From Flavobacterium sediminis (GTDB taxonomy: Bacteria; Bacteroidota; Bacteroidia; Flavobacteriales; Flavobacteriaceae): a stretch of 64,000 bases of DNA. The stretch covers positions 744,001 to 808,000 of the forward strand of contig NZ_CP029463.1 in assembly GCF_003148385.1 (NCBI RefSeq), in the 5' to 3' direction. The position numbers were made by a program, and so were the translations under genes. Shown here one piece after another: positions 18,484 to 26,723 of the stretch. The stretch's first letter is position 1. Each line of letters begins with the position of its first letter. Under the pieces are notes generated by a model. It made no database searches and was not told where the DNA came from. It saw nothing but the letters and a program-made list of their open reading frames with translations.

Positions 18484-19689
18484 TTAGAGCTGGGTTATTT
18501 CTACATCTGATTCTAATTCAATAGGCACCCATAAACTTTTTTCTCCTTCACAAACAAAATCGATAAGATTGTTTATTCTTAAAACGGGAGAATCGGTCTC
18601 GTTACTTTTAATGCTGAGATCAACATTATATTTTCCTAAAGTGAATAAAGAATTCTTAATAACAAAGGTATATTTAAGTTGTTCTTTCTCTTCGTTTATC
18701 TCCAGTTTACTCTCAGATTGGGTTCCGGCAATCGGTCTTAGATCCTTGTCCTTAAACTCCAAATAAACCTTCGGATAAAATTTCAGGTTTTTACGGATTC
18801 CGAACAACAATTCTACTTCTATATCCTGATGACGAACTACTTTTCCTTCCACCAAATTGGTCTTGCAGGAAACCAGTTCCAGAGAACCATCATTAAAAAC
18901 CATATTCTGAGAACTTCCTGCAAACTTATTGTAATACAGTTCAATTCCTTTTGCCACATTATAGCCCTGATATTCTACTTTTCCATGATCCATTAATACT
19001 ACTTCATTACATATTCGGGATACCATGGGCATATTATGTGAAACGAAAATTATAGCTGTATTGGGTAGTAATTCGTCGACTTTCTTAAAGCACTTAAGGA
19101 CAAATCCTAAATCTCCCACGGCTAAAACTTCATCAATGATCAATACATCCGGTTCTAAATGTGCTGCAATAGCAAATCCCAGACGTACCTTCATTCCTGA
19201 AGAATAGTTTTTTACGGGCATATCTAAAAAATCTTCCATTTCAGAAAATTCAATGATCGATTGCATTTTAGCATCGACTTCTGCCTTGGCAAACCCTAAA
19301 ATAGAAGCATTATTATAGATATTTTCCCTACCCGTAAGGATTGGATTAAAACCGGCTCCTAATTCAATCAGAGCCCCTATTTTTCCTTTTATCGTTATTT
19401 TCCCTTCATCGGGTGCGTATAAGCCATTCAAAACTTTTAAGAGAGTACTTTTTCCTGCTCCGTTATGCCCTATCAGTCCGATACATTCTCCTCTTCTCAA
19501 ACTAAAGCTTACATTTTTTACCGCCCAGAACTCACTTTTTCGAAGCTTGCTCTTTTCCGGCAATATCCCAAACATGATCTTCAGGATATCTTTAAACCCA
19601 TACATAAGGCTGGTCTTCAAATCTTTTGAAAACTTCTTTGACACATTCTCAACGGTCACTAATGTCTCTTTGTGTTTAACTTCCTGCAT
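18484..19689 (-). CDS. wzt: ABC polysaccharide exporter ATP-binding subunit with C-terminal extension
   Basis: A 401-residue ATPase of the O-antigen/teichoic-acid exporter family. Walker A is GHNGAGKST (74-82), the ABC signature is YSSGM (162-166) and Walker B is VLIIDE (182-187), followed by VLAVGD and the switch histidine in FVSHNMP. A beta-rich C-terminal domain of about 150 residues (255-401) follows, as in Wzt proteins that bind a modified non-reducing end of the polymer. It pairs with the permease immediately upstream (TGATG overlap). Works on the cytoplasmic face of the inner membrane. Whether the extra domain recognises a cap, for example sulfate or an acyl-amino sugar, is inference. 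Confidence 0.92.
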   Translation of the reverse strand: MQEVKHKETLVTVENVSKKFSKDLKTSLMYGFKDILKIMFGILPEKSKLRKSEFWAVKNVSFSLRRGECIGLIGHNGAGKSTLLKVLNGLYAPDEGKITIKGKIGALIELGAGFNPILTGRENIYNNASILGFAKAEVDAKMQSIIEFSEMEDFLDMPVKNYSSGMKVRLGFAIAAHLEPDVLIIDEVLAVGDLGFVLKCFKKVDELLPNTAIIFVSHNMPMVSRICNEVVLMDHGKVEYQGYNVAKGIELYYNKFAGSSQNMVFNDGSLELVSCKTNLVEGKVVRHQDIEVELLFGIRKNLKFYPKVYLEFKDKDLRPIAGTQSESKLEINEEKEQLKYTFVIKNSLFTLGKYNVDLSIKSNETDSPVLRINNLIDFVCEGEKSLWVPIELESDVEITQL

Positions 19690-20567
19690 CAGCTTGATAT
19701 CTTTTCAATAATTATAGGCAAAGAGTTTCTCAAAACTACTAACCCTAGTAACAATACTATTGTTGAAATAGGGATAATATACAGTAATAGCTGCGGATTA
19801 TCTAATGGCAGTCCGACCAAACTATTTCTTGCAGAATTGATTAACGGCGACAATGGATTATACGCAAAAATTTTACTAAAAGTACCATTAGTCGGCGCTG
19901 CAAATACCACTGGTGTTGCATACATAAGAAATTGCATGATAATAGGTATTGCCCTCCCTATGTCTGTATACAACAAACCGATTGGCGCCAGCAAAACCCC
20001 TATTGCAGTTCCCAAGAGAATAAAGATAAACAAATACAAAGGAAAATAAACAAGAGTAGTTCCCGGTGACAGTTTAAAGAAGAACAAGATGAAAACTATC
20101 AAGATCATTTTCAACATCGCATTGAACAACAACTTATAAATTCCTGATAACAGCAAAGCTTCTTTCGGGAAATTAATTTTAGATATAATGCTTTTTGAAG
20201 AATTGATACTATTAATCGGTCCATTGATAGATTCCAACAAAACAGTCCAAAGTGTTGTTCCTATAATGATAAAAGCCGGTCTGGGTATGGCTGTTTCCTG
20301 AAACTGAGCAATTCCTGAATCACTAATAAATATCCAGACTACTGATTGCATCACAATAGGCATGAACGCCCAGAAGAAACCTAACAGCGACTGTCTGTAT
20401 GTCGCTTTTAAATCTCTTTTAGCTAATTGTTTAGCAATAAAATTAGAGTTTATTACATCCGTAAATATAGCTGAAAGCTCTTTAAAGAAATTAGTTTTAG
20501 AACGACTATCGTATGTTACTATTTTCAAAGCGGGTATTTTTCTTTTTAACCACACAAAACTACACAA
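19689..20567 (-). CDS. wzm: ABC-2 polysaccharide exporter permease
   Basis: An inner-membrane permease of the Wzm/TagG type with about six hydrophobic segments. It carries the family pattern LAKRDLKATYRQSLLGFFWA before the first helix, and FAYNPLSPLINSARN near the C-terminus. No ATG lies in the first 65 codons or upstream in frame. Possible starts are TTG at 20567, GTG at 20555 and TTG at 20528, the last giving LKIVTYDSRSK and an N-terminus closer to the usual family start. The coordinates given use the longest reading. It is the first gene of the operon ending at 5324, divergent from the phosphatase. A TAGTTTTG element (20555-20562, minus strand) overlaps the longest reading, which favours the 20528 start. 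Confidence 0.88.
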   Translation of the reverse strand: MCSFVWLKRKIPALKIVTYDSRSKTNFFKELSAIFTDVINSNFIAKQLAKRDLKATYRQSLLGFFWAFMPIVMQSVVWIFISDSGIAQFQETAIPRPAFIIIGTTLWTVLLESINGPINSINSSKSIISKINFPKEALLLSGIYKLLFNAMLKMILIVFILFFFKLSPGTTLVYFPLYLFIFILLGTAIGVLLAPIGLLYTDIGRAIPIIMQFLMYATPVVFAAPTNGTFSKIFAYNPLSPLINSARNSLVGLPLDNPQLLLYIIPISTIVLLLGLVVLRNSLPIIIEKISS

Positions 20568-20743
20568 TATTTTTTTATAGTTCCTACATTGTATGGATTA
20601 AATATGAAGTATTAAAGCCTTGTCAAAAAACAATCAGTTTACCCGTCAAATACTTATTTTATGTTCTTCTTATTAGAAATCTTTCTATTAAAAAACAACT
20701 TTACCACCTCGTTAAAAAAGCTTTACCTTTATATCAATTTTTA

Positions 20744-20751
20744 TATCTTTG
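20744..20751 (+). promoter_or_regulatory. Bacteroidota -7 element (TATCTTTG) of the tyrosine phosphatase gene
   Basis: A full TAnnTTTG match ends four bases before the ATG at 20756. Transcription would then start at or next to the start codon, giving a leaderless or nearly leaderless mRNA. A -33 TTG is not evident. Confidence 0.5.
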
Positions 20752-20755
20752 CTTT

Positions 20756-21493
20756 ATGTTTTCATTCCTCAAACCTAAGCCAAAATTAAAAGATTTAATC
20801 CCGTCTGATTACATTGATATTCATTCGCATGTACTACCGGGAATAGACGACGGATCTCAAAACATTGAAGAAAGTAAATTTCTTTTAGAATCAATGATCG
20901 ATTTAGGTTTCACCAAAGTAACCACTACACCACATACTAAAAGCAATGTTTGGGACAATACCAGAGTAATCATTGAAAGTAAAAAAGAAGAAATTCACCG
21001 AACTCTTCCTGAATTGAGCCAAAAAACAGCACTCAATGCGGCTTCAGAATATTATATTGACGAGGAATTTGTTAAGCTTTTTAAATCTGAAAAGCTACTT
21101 ACATTGAAAGACGACAAATATGTTTTGGTTGAAATGTCATACCTAAATGCACCGCTGCAATTGTATGATTTTCTTTTTGAATTGCAACTGGAAGGATACA
21201 AACCTGTTCTGGCTCATCCTGAACGTTATACTTTTTACCACAACAAACCTAAAGAATATGAGAAGCTGAAAAAGGCAGGCTGCTTATTTCAAATGAATCT
21301 TTTATCAAGTGTAGGTTATTATGGAAAAGATGTTGCTTTAGCCGCCGATCAATTACTAAAAAAAGACATGTTCGACTTTGTTGGCTCTGACATTCACAAT
21401 AAAGGACACATTTTAGCTTTTGAAAACAAGATTCTTATCAAAAGTCAGGAACAATTACAAAAAGCTATTGAAAACAATGCCTTTTTCGGTTAA
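20756..21493 (+). CDS. CpsB/CapC/YwqE-type PHP tyrosine-protein phosphatase
   Basis: A 245-residue metal-dependent phosphatase of the PHP fold that removes phosphate from the tyrosine-rich tails of Wzc-type kinases. The metal-binding motif DIHSHVLPGIDDGS starts at residue 21. Later family motifs are TTPHTKSNVW, LVEMSY, PVLAHPERY and FVGSDIHNKGH. The ATG at 20756 is chosen because the -7 element ends four bases upstream and the conserved protein starts there; a longer frame reaches to 20513 but would overlap the divergent permease gene. It converges with the first Wzc kinase gene, leaving 15 bases between stops, a common pairing in capsule loci. Confidence 0.9.
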   Translation: MFSFLKPKPKLKDLIPSDYIDIHSHVLPGIDDGSQNIEESKFLLESMIDLGFTKVTTTPHTKSNVWDNTRVIIESKKEEIHRTLPELSQKTALNAASEYYIDEEFVKLFKSEKLLTLKDDKYVLVEMSYLNAPLQLYDFLFELQLEGYKPVLAHPERYTFYHNKPKEYEKLKKAGCLFQMNLLSSVGYYGKDVALAADQLLKKDMFDFVGSDIHNKGHILAFENKILIKSQEQLQKAIENNAFFG

Positions 21494-21508
21494 ATTTAAT
21501 TTTTATTT

Positions 21509-23869
21509 TTAGCTCTTTTTAAACAATATTCCCCAAAGTCGTTCCCAACTGCTTCTTGGCTTTTCGATCACCTCATAACCATAAGTGTAACCGTAGTTTC
21601 GCTTAATTACCGAATCGTTCAATAAAACACTCATGTTATTAAGTTTTCTTTCGTTATAAAGTCTTTGCGGAAGGTTCAACATTTGTTTGTCTAAAACATG
21701 TGCTCTGACTACATACACAAAAGCATCGGCATATTTAGCAATAATAAGCGTATCTGAAACCAGACTTATAGGTGCTGTATCTACAACTATATAGTCAAAT
21801 TGAACTTTTAATTGTTCAAACATCTCTTCGATCTTATTGCTCATCAACAACTCAGCCGGATTAGGCGGCACTACACCGGAAGGCAAAATGGCCAGATTTT
21901 CATTCGTCTTACTGGTTACAATGTAATTTTGAATTGAAGTTCCTTTTTTATCAACCAAGTAATTGGTCAACCCGTCAGAAGGAATATCAAAATAATCACT
22001 TAATTTCGGGTTTCTGATATCAAGACCTACTAAAAGTACTCGCTTATCGGACTGTGCTATTATAGAGGCCAGATTTACGGAAACAAAGGTTTTTCCTTCT
22101 TTCGGATAGGTAGACGTTACAAAGATTGTCTTAGCCATGGTACTGCTGACGTCACTCAATAAGAACTCAAGATTTGTCCGAACGATCCTTAATGCTTCTG
22201 CTGTTGCTGAACGATTAGTCGATTCAAAAACAAAATGATCTTCTTCAAATTTAGGCACTTCTCCTAAAAACGGGATGGATATATTATCCGTTACATCAGC
22301 CGCCATTTTTATCTTTGTATCAAATAAAGCTATGATATAAAGTACAATAAACGGAATTGCTAACCCCAAAGCTAAAGCTACTAAATATACCATTTTCCGA
22401 TTTGGAAAAATAGGATTTTTGGCAGCCAATGCCGTATCGATCACTTTTGCATTAGGTTCGGTAACGGCTAAAGAAATTTCGGCTTCTTCCCTTTTTTCCA
22501 ACAAATACAAATAGAGTGTTTCCTTAATGTGTTGTTTTCTATCTATATCTCTGAATAATTTTTCCTGAGTAGGAATCTGGGAAATCTTCCCAGCCATTTT
22601 TGCTCTCTGACTTGCCAGATCTTTATGCTGAATCTTTAATGATATCTTTAATTGTTCTAAACTGGCAATTACATTTTCACGTAAAGCTTCTATTTTACTA
22701 TCTATTGTAAGAATAACAGCGTTTTTCGGTGTTGCTGTTTTTAACAATCGATTTCGATCTAAGATCAACTGATTGTAACCGGCAATTAAGCTGGCTGCTC
22801 CTTCCTCCATCGGAATAATATTCGCAGGGATAAGATCTTTATTCGTATCTGTAGTTACCCTTTCCAACAAAGCTTCCACAACTTTTATTTGTGTTTCCAC
22901 TTCGATCTCCTTCTTCTCAAATGCACTTGCGTTTTCTAAAAATAACCCCGCTTCTGAGACAATATCAGTAACATGATTTTTTCTTTTGAATGTCTCTACA
23001 TCTTTTTCTACATCTTTTAACTCATCTGCAATTATTTTCAATCGCTGCTCGATAAACCTTGACGTATTTTCCGCTACAAATTTTTTATCCTGAATGGCAT
23101 CATTATTATAATTTTGAACCAACGTATTCAGGAAATCTTCTGCTTTTGCTCTTACCGGATCAACTAAACTCAGTTCTATTACACTTGTATTCTTCCCCAC
23201 AACCGAAACAGCTAGTTTTGATTTAAAATAATTAACCAGTTGTTCTACAGGCGTTACTTCGATCCCTATACTGTAATCATTTGCATCCGGGTTAACTTTG
23301 GTAATCATCATCTGAACCTCATCTATTGCAAGTGTGGCTCCGTAATTGTATTCTCCTATTTTTTGCTCTAATTGATTATAAAGCACAAACTCCTTTTCAT
23401 TCTTATATTGAACCACATAATAATGTTTGTACTTGTTGTATACTTTCGTTGTATTGAAAAACAACACTTGTATGGGAGATTCATTGTAGATCTCTTCTGA
23501 TTTTACTCTTCCCAAACCGTAATAGGCAACATTTAATTGCAATGCCCTAATGGTTGACTCTATAAGAGTTCTCGATTTTAGAACTTCAATCTCATTATCC
23601 ACATTCCCTTTGACATTCCCGATAAGTCCTAATTCTCTGAATGCCTCGAGTTCTGTTGTCATATTTCCCTTAATGGCGTCCTTAACTAAAATAGTAGCAT
23701 TTGCTTTATATTGCGGAATGGAATACCTAAGGTATAGAAAAGCTCCGAAAAATGTAACCAATAAACCGATAACAAACCAACGCCAATGTTCTAAATAGCG
23801 TTCTATTTCAATCTTTAGATTGAACCTATTTTTATCGGAACCTGGACTATTTTGCGGCGTTGTCATCAT
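21509..23869 (-). CDS. wzc: Wzc-type polysaccharide co-polymerase / tyrosine autokinase (copy 1)
   Basis: A 786-residue inner-membrane protein that controls chain length and export and autophosphorylates on tyrosine. Transmembrane helices are at about 32-50 and 495-517, with a long periplasmic coiled-coil region between (about 240-480). The C-terminal BY-kinase domain has Walker A STYPKEGKT (586-594), Walker A' LLVGLDIRNP (612-621) and Walker B YIVVDTA (693-699). The C-terminus has only a small tyrosine cluster (YGYTYGY, about 759-765), much poorer than in copy 2. It lies four bases downstream of its outer-membrane partner, and its gene converges with the PHP phosphatase that would reset it. 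Confidence 0.93.
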   Translation of the reverse strand: MMTTPQNSPGSDKNRFNLKIEIERYLEHWRWFVIGLLVTFFGAFLYLRYSIPQYKANATILVKDAIKGNMTTELEAFRELGLIGNVKGNVDNEIEVLKSRTLIESTIRALQLNVAYYGLGRVKSEEIYNESPIQVLFFNTTKVYNKYKHYYVVQYKNEKEFVLYNQLEQKIGEYNYGATLAIDEVQMMITKVNPDANDYSIGIEVTPVEQLVNYFKSKLAVSVVGKNTSVIELSLVDPVRAKAEDFLNTLVQNYNNDAIQDKKFVAENTSRFIEQRLKIIADELKDVEKDVETFKRKNHVTDIVSEAGLFLENASAFEKKEIEVETQIKVVEALLERVTTDTNKDLIPANIIPMEEGAASLIAGYNQLILDRNRLLKTATPKNAVILTIDSKIEALRENVIASLEQLKISLKIQHKDLASQRAKMAGKISQIPTQEKLFRDIDRKQHIKETLYLYLLEKREEAEISLAVTEPNAKVIDTALAAKNPIFPNRKMVYLVALALGLAIPFIVLYIIALFDTKIKMAADVTDNISIPFLGEVPKFEEDHFVFESTNRSATAEALRIVRTNLEFLLSDVSSTMAKTIFVTSTYPKEGKTFVSVNLASIIAQSDKRVLLVGLDIRNPKLSDYFDIPSDGLTNYLVDKKGTSIQNYIVTSKTNENLAILPSGVVPPNPAELLMSNKIEEMFEQLKVQFDYIVVDTAPISLVSDTLIIAKYADAFVYVVRAHVLDKQMLNLPQRLYNERKLNNMSVLLNDSVIKRNYGYTYGYEVIEKPRSSWERLWGILFKKS

Positions 23870-23873
23870 ACAA

Positions 23874-24656
23874 TTATCGTGTTACCAATACTATAAAAGA
23901 GGCTAAAATGGAAACTAAAGAAATTCCTAAAGTCAGATTCGGTCCGATCGCAGATGAATTTACTTTGGTCTTATTCGGTTCCACATAAATCACATCGTTT
24001 TGTGCTAAATAATAATAGGGCGAATTGATAAAATCAGACTTTGTCAGATCAATTCTCTGAGTCGTTTTCACACCATCCTGTTCCCTAATCAACAACACAT
24101 TATCCCTTCGACCATAGATCGTTAGATCTCCGGCTTTACTGATTGCTTCTAACACTGTAATCCGTTCACTACTGATCGAAAAACTCCCGGGTTTATTTAC
24201 TTCCCCCAAAACAGAGACTTTATAATTGAGAATACGGAGATTGATCGTTGCATCACTCACATAATCTTTAAGAGTATCTTTTAATAGTGTCACTGCTTCT
24301 TCCCGCGTTAAACCTCCCAGTTTAATTGTCCCGACAGACGGGAACTCAATATTCCCTTCTTTATCAATTATATACGTTTGTAAACGACTGCGCTCAAAAG
24401 ACTCTTCTGATGTTCCCTGAATAGCTACCGAATTTAGGTTATAAGGCGCCACTACTTCCGGATTTTGTGAGGACACGACAATGAATAAAACATCATCAGG
24501 TTGCAAAACCGGATTATAACTCACAGCAGAACTGTCAGCTTGCCCGTTTTCGTTATACATATAAACCATTTTTTTTCTGGAAACGCATGAGGTAAGACTC
24601 AAAAAAATGATCAACAGCAAACAACAGGAGTATATAGGGGTATTTTTTATCTTCAT
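23874..24656 (-). CDS. wza: Wza-type polysaccharide export lipoprotein (copy 1)
   Basis: A 260-residue outer-membrane export channel of the Poly_export/SLBB class. The signal peptide ends in a lipobox (LTSC, lipid cysteine 24). The export domain spans about 45-130 (LQPDDVLFIVVSSQNPEV, VGTIKLGGLTREEA). An SLBB-type domain follows (VSVLGEVNKPGSF, ITVLEAISKAGDL). A C-terminal hydrophobic segment (LTLGISLVSILASFIVLVT) forms the membrane helix. The ATG at 24654-24656 is chosen because it puts the signal peptide at the start and lies 13 bases after a good -7 element; a longer reading to 24698 adds unlikely residues. Works with the Wzc encoded four bases downstream. Confidence 0.92.
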   Translation of the reverse strand: MKIKNTPIYSCCLLLIIFLSLTSCVSRKKMVYMYNENGQADSSAVSYNPVLQPDDVLFIVVSSQNPEVVAPYNLNSVAIQGTSEESFERSRLQTYIIDKEGNIEFPSVGTIKLGGLTREEAVTLLKDTLKDYVSDATINLRILNYKVSVLGEVNKPGSFSISSERITVLEAISKAGDLTIYGRRDNVLLIREQDGVKTTQRIDLTKSDFINSPYYYLAQNDVIYVEPNKTKVNSSAIGPNLTLGISLVSILASFIVLVTR

Positions 24657-24669
24657 TTCGGAATTTTTA

Positions 24670-24677
24670 CAAATATA
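24670..24677 (-). promoter_or_regulatory. Bacteroidota -7 element (TATATTTG) of wza/wzc copy 1
   Basis: TAnnTTTG on the minus strand, 13 bases before the chosen ATG of the first wza. It suggests that this wza-wzc pair has its own promoter even though the gene upstream ends nearby. No clear -33 TTG. Confidence 0.5.
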
Positions 24678-24684
24678 ACATTCT

Positions 24685-26613
24685 TTAGTTGACCACATCT
24701 AACTTTTCAAACTGTGAATTCATACTTTTGAATTCCGGCACGATCTCTTTCATTAAGCGAACCATCTCTTCCGTTTTCAGATCTTCGGACAAATTATTAA
24801 ACTTCTGAATATATTGTTTTACATCTTCAAAATCTAATTCACTTTTTTCCACCGCGATCATGATCTTCTCATGGTGAGTTGGTAGAGTTTTAGCACTATC
24901 GTTCAGTAGTTCTTCATACAGTTTTTCTCCGGGTCTCAGACCTACTATTTTTATCGGAATTTCTTTATCCGGTACATAGCCTGCCAAGCGGATCATTTTT
25001 CGGGCAAGATCAATAATTTTAACCGGTTTACCCATATCAAATATATATATTTCTCCTCCTTGCCCCATAGAACCCGCCTCTAAAACCAGTTGGCAAGCTT
25101 CCGGTATCGTCATAAAATAACGGATAATATCAGGGTGAGTGATCGTAACCGGTCCTCCTTCTTGTATTTGTTTTGTAAACAACGGCACTACAGAGCCATT
25201 TGACCCCAATACGTTTCCAAAACGCGTCGTAATAAATTTGGTCGTACACTCTTTATGCTCTCTCTGAGCGTTAAAATATAAAGTCTGCACATAGATTTCC
25301 GCAATACGTTTACTTGCCCCCATTATATTACTAGGGTTAACGGCTTTATCCGTTGATACCATTACAAATCGGTCAACTTCGTATTTCACTGACACATCTG
25401 CTAAATTTTTCGTCCCTAAAACATTGGTCACAATTGCCTGATAAGGGTTCTCTTCCATAAGAGGAACATGTTTGTATGCTGCTGCATGATAAACAATGGA
25501 AGGTCTGTATTTATCAAATAAAAACTCTAAAATCCGTTTATCTTTAATATCAGCTACCATAGGAATGATCTCCGTCTGACTGTCCGACTTCCCTAACTCA
25601 ATACTCAAATGATGTAAAGGTGTTTCAGCCTGATCTAACAAAACGATCTTTTTAGGTTTAAACAATAAAACCTGATTTACGATCTCACTACCAATGGAAC
25701 CGGCAGCGCCTGTTATCAATAAGACTTTATTCTGTATCTGGGAAACGATTTTCTGATTATCTAAAACAATAGGCGGACGCTCTAACAGATCTTTAATTTC
25801 AAATTTCTTAAGACTTTTCGATATCTCTCTTTGATCTTTCCAGTCTACGATCGTAGGCGCAGTTAATATCTTGTAATTGTATTCTAAACACTCTTCTACA
25901 ATTTCTAATTTTTCTTCATTTGAAATATTTTTATCAGAAATAATGATAGCATCGGCATTTAAAAAACGTAAGATCGAAGCAATTCCTTTTTTCTTATATA
26001 CAATAGGAACTCCCAGCACTTCTTTATTTAAACGAGACTTTTTAGTATCGATAAAACCAACCAGAATAAAACGTTTGGGTTGCTCAACATTGATTGCATT
26101 TGCCAGCGAAATAGAATTGGCTCCCGATCCGTAAATAGCAACTCTTGTTAACTGCCCTGCGTTTATAGGAATTAAATATTTTTCAAACAAAAACTTAATT
26201 GATATCCTGAAGGCCAATAGTAAAATGAAGGAAATCACAAAATAGATGACTAATGAAGGAATCAGAAAAATTTTGGCTCCGTCAATAAAATAATGCAGGT
26301 AGTTTAAAGTTACCAGAATAATCAAAGCCGTAAAAGTAGAGAACAGTAATTTATAAGCATCTACAAAACTGGAGTGCCTTATGATTCCGGCATAGGTACG
26401 ATAAACGACAAATGAGAAAATATTAGCAAATATAATTATCCCGTAACGAACAACCATTGAATAGGTATCATAGTTGCGTAGGGTTAAATTTTGCACAATA
26501 TAATGGGTTAGAAAACTTGCTATTATAAGTATTCCGATATCAATACAAAAAATAATCCATCTGGGAAGGTACCCCAGATTTGTAAATCGATTCTCAAAAA
26601 AATCTTTAGACAT
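24685..26613 (-). CDS. Membrane-bound UDP-GlcNAc 4,6-dehydratase (PglF/WbpM/CapD type)
   Basis: A 642-residue protein with four N-terminal transmembrane helices (about 15-140), a CoA-binding-like Rossmann domain (VAIYGSGANSISLA, about 158-171) and a C-terminal extended SDR domain starting at LLITGAAGSIGSE (298-310). The catalytic region reads STDKAVNPSNIMGASKR, with Met431 in place of the usual Tyr before Lys435, the S-M-K form typical of PglF and WbpM. It should convert UDP-GlcNAc to the 4-keto-6-deoxy sugar that the PLP enzyme at 26724 aminates. The ATG at 26611-26613 is chosen; a TTG 16 codons earlier is the alternative. It lies 110 bases after that gene, with its own possible promoter. 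Confidence 0.9.
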   Translation of the reverse strand: MSKDFFENRFTNLGYLPRWIIFCIDIGILIIASFLTHYIVQNLTLRNYDTYSMVVRYGIIIFANIFSFVVYRTYAGIIRHSSFVDAYKLLFSTFTALIILVTLNYLHYFIDGAKIFLIPSLVIYFVISFILLLAFRISIKFLFEKYLIPINAGQLTRVAIYGSGANSISLANAINVEQPKRFILVGFIDTKKSRLNKEVLGVPIVYKKKGIASILRFLNADAIIISDKNISNEEKLEIVEECLEYNYKILTAPTIVDWKDQREISKSLKKFEIKDLLERPPIVLDNQKIVSQIQNKVLLITGAAGSIGSEIVNQVLLFKPKKIVLLDQAETPLHHLSIELGKSDSQTEIIPMVADIKDKRILEFLFDKYRPSIVYHAAAYKHVPLMEENPYQAIVTNVLGTKNLADVSVKYEVDRFVMVSTDKAVNPSNIMGASKRIAEIYVQTLYFNAQREHKECTTKFITTRFGNVLGSNGSVVPLFTKQIQEGGPVTITHPDIIRYFMTIPEACQLVLEAGSMGQGGEIYIFDMGKPVKIIDLARKMIRLAGYVPDKEIPIKIVGLRPGEKLYEELLNDSAKTLPTHHEKIMIAVEKSELDFEDVKQYIQKFNNLSEDLKTEEMVRLMKEIVPEFKSMNSQFEKLDVVN

Positions 26614-26694
26614 ATCTTTTAAGAGGGATTTTTTCGAAAATATGTTTTTATCAGGTTGCAATTTCGGGCTAGGTTAATTTGGTGCTTAATAGAA

Positions 26695-26702
26695 CAAAAG
26701 TA
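26695..26702 (-). promoter_or_regulatory. Possible -7 element (TACTTTTG) before the PglF-like gene
   Basis: TAnnTTTG on the minus strand in the 110-base gap after the aminotransferase gene. It would give a 5' untranslated region of roughly 75 bases. No -33 TTG; moderate chance of being accidental. Confidence 0.35.
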
Positions 26703-26723
26703 ATAAAACTATTTCATTTTAAT

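Noticed and set aside
20513..20755. Longer start of the PHP phosphatase
   Set aside because: The extension overlaps the divergent permease gene and has no similarity to the family; a -7 element directly precedes the ATG at 20756.
20568..20755. Small gene in the gap between permease and phosphatase
   Set aside because: AT-rich with in-frame stops on both strands; only promoter-like elements were found.
24657..24698. Longer start of wza copy 1
   Set aside because: It would place residues before the lipoprotein signal peptide and overlap the -7 element.
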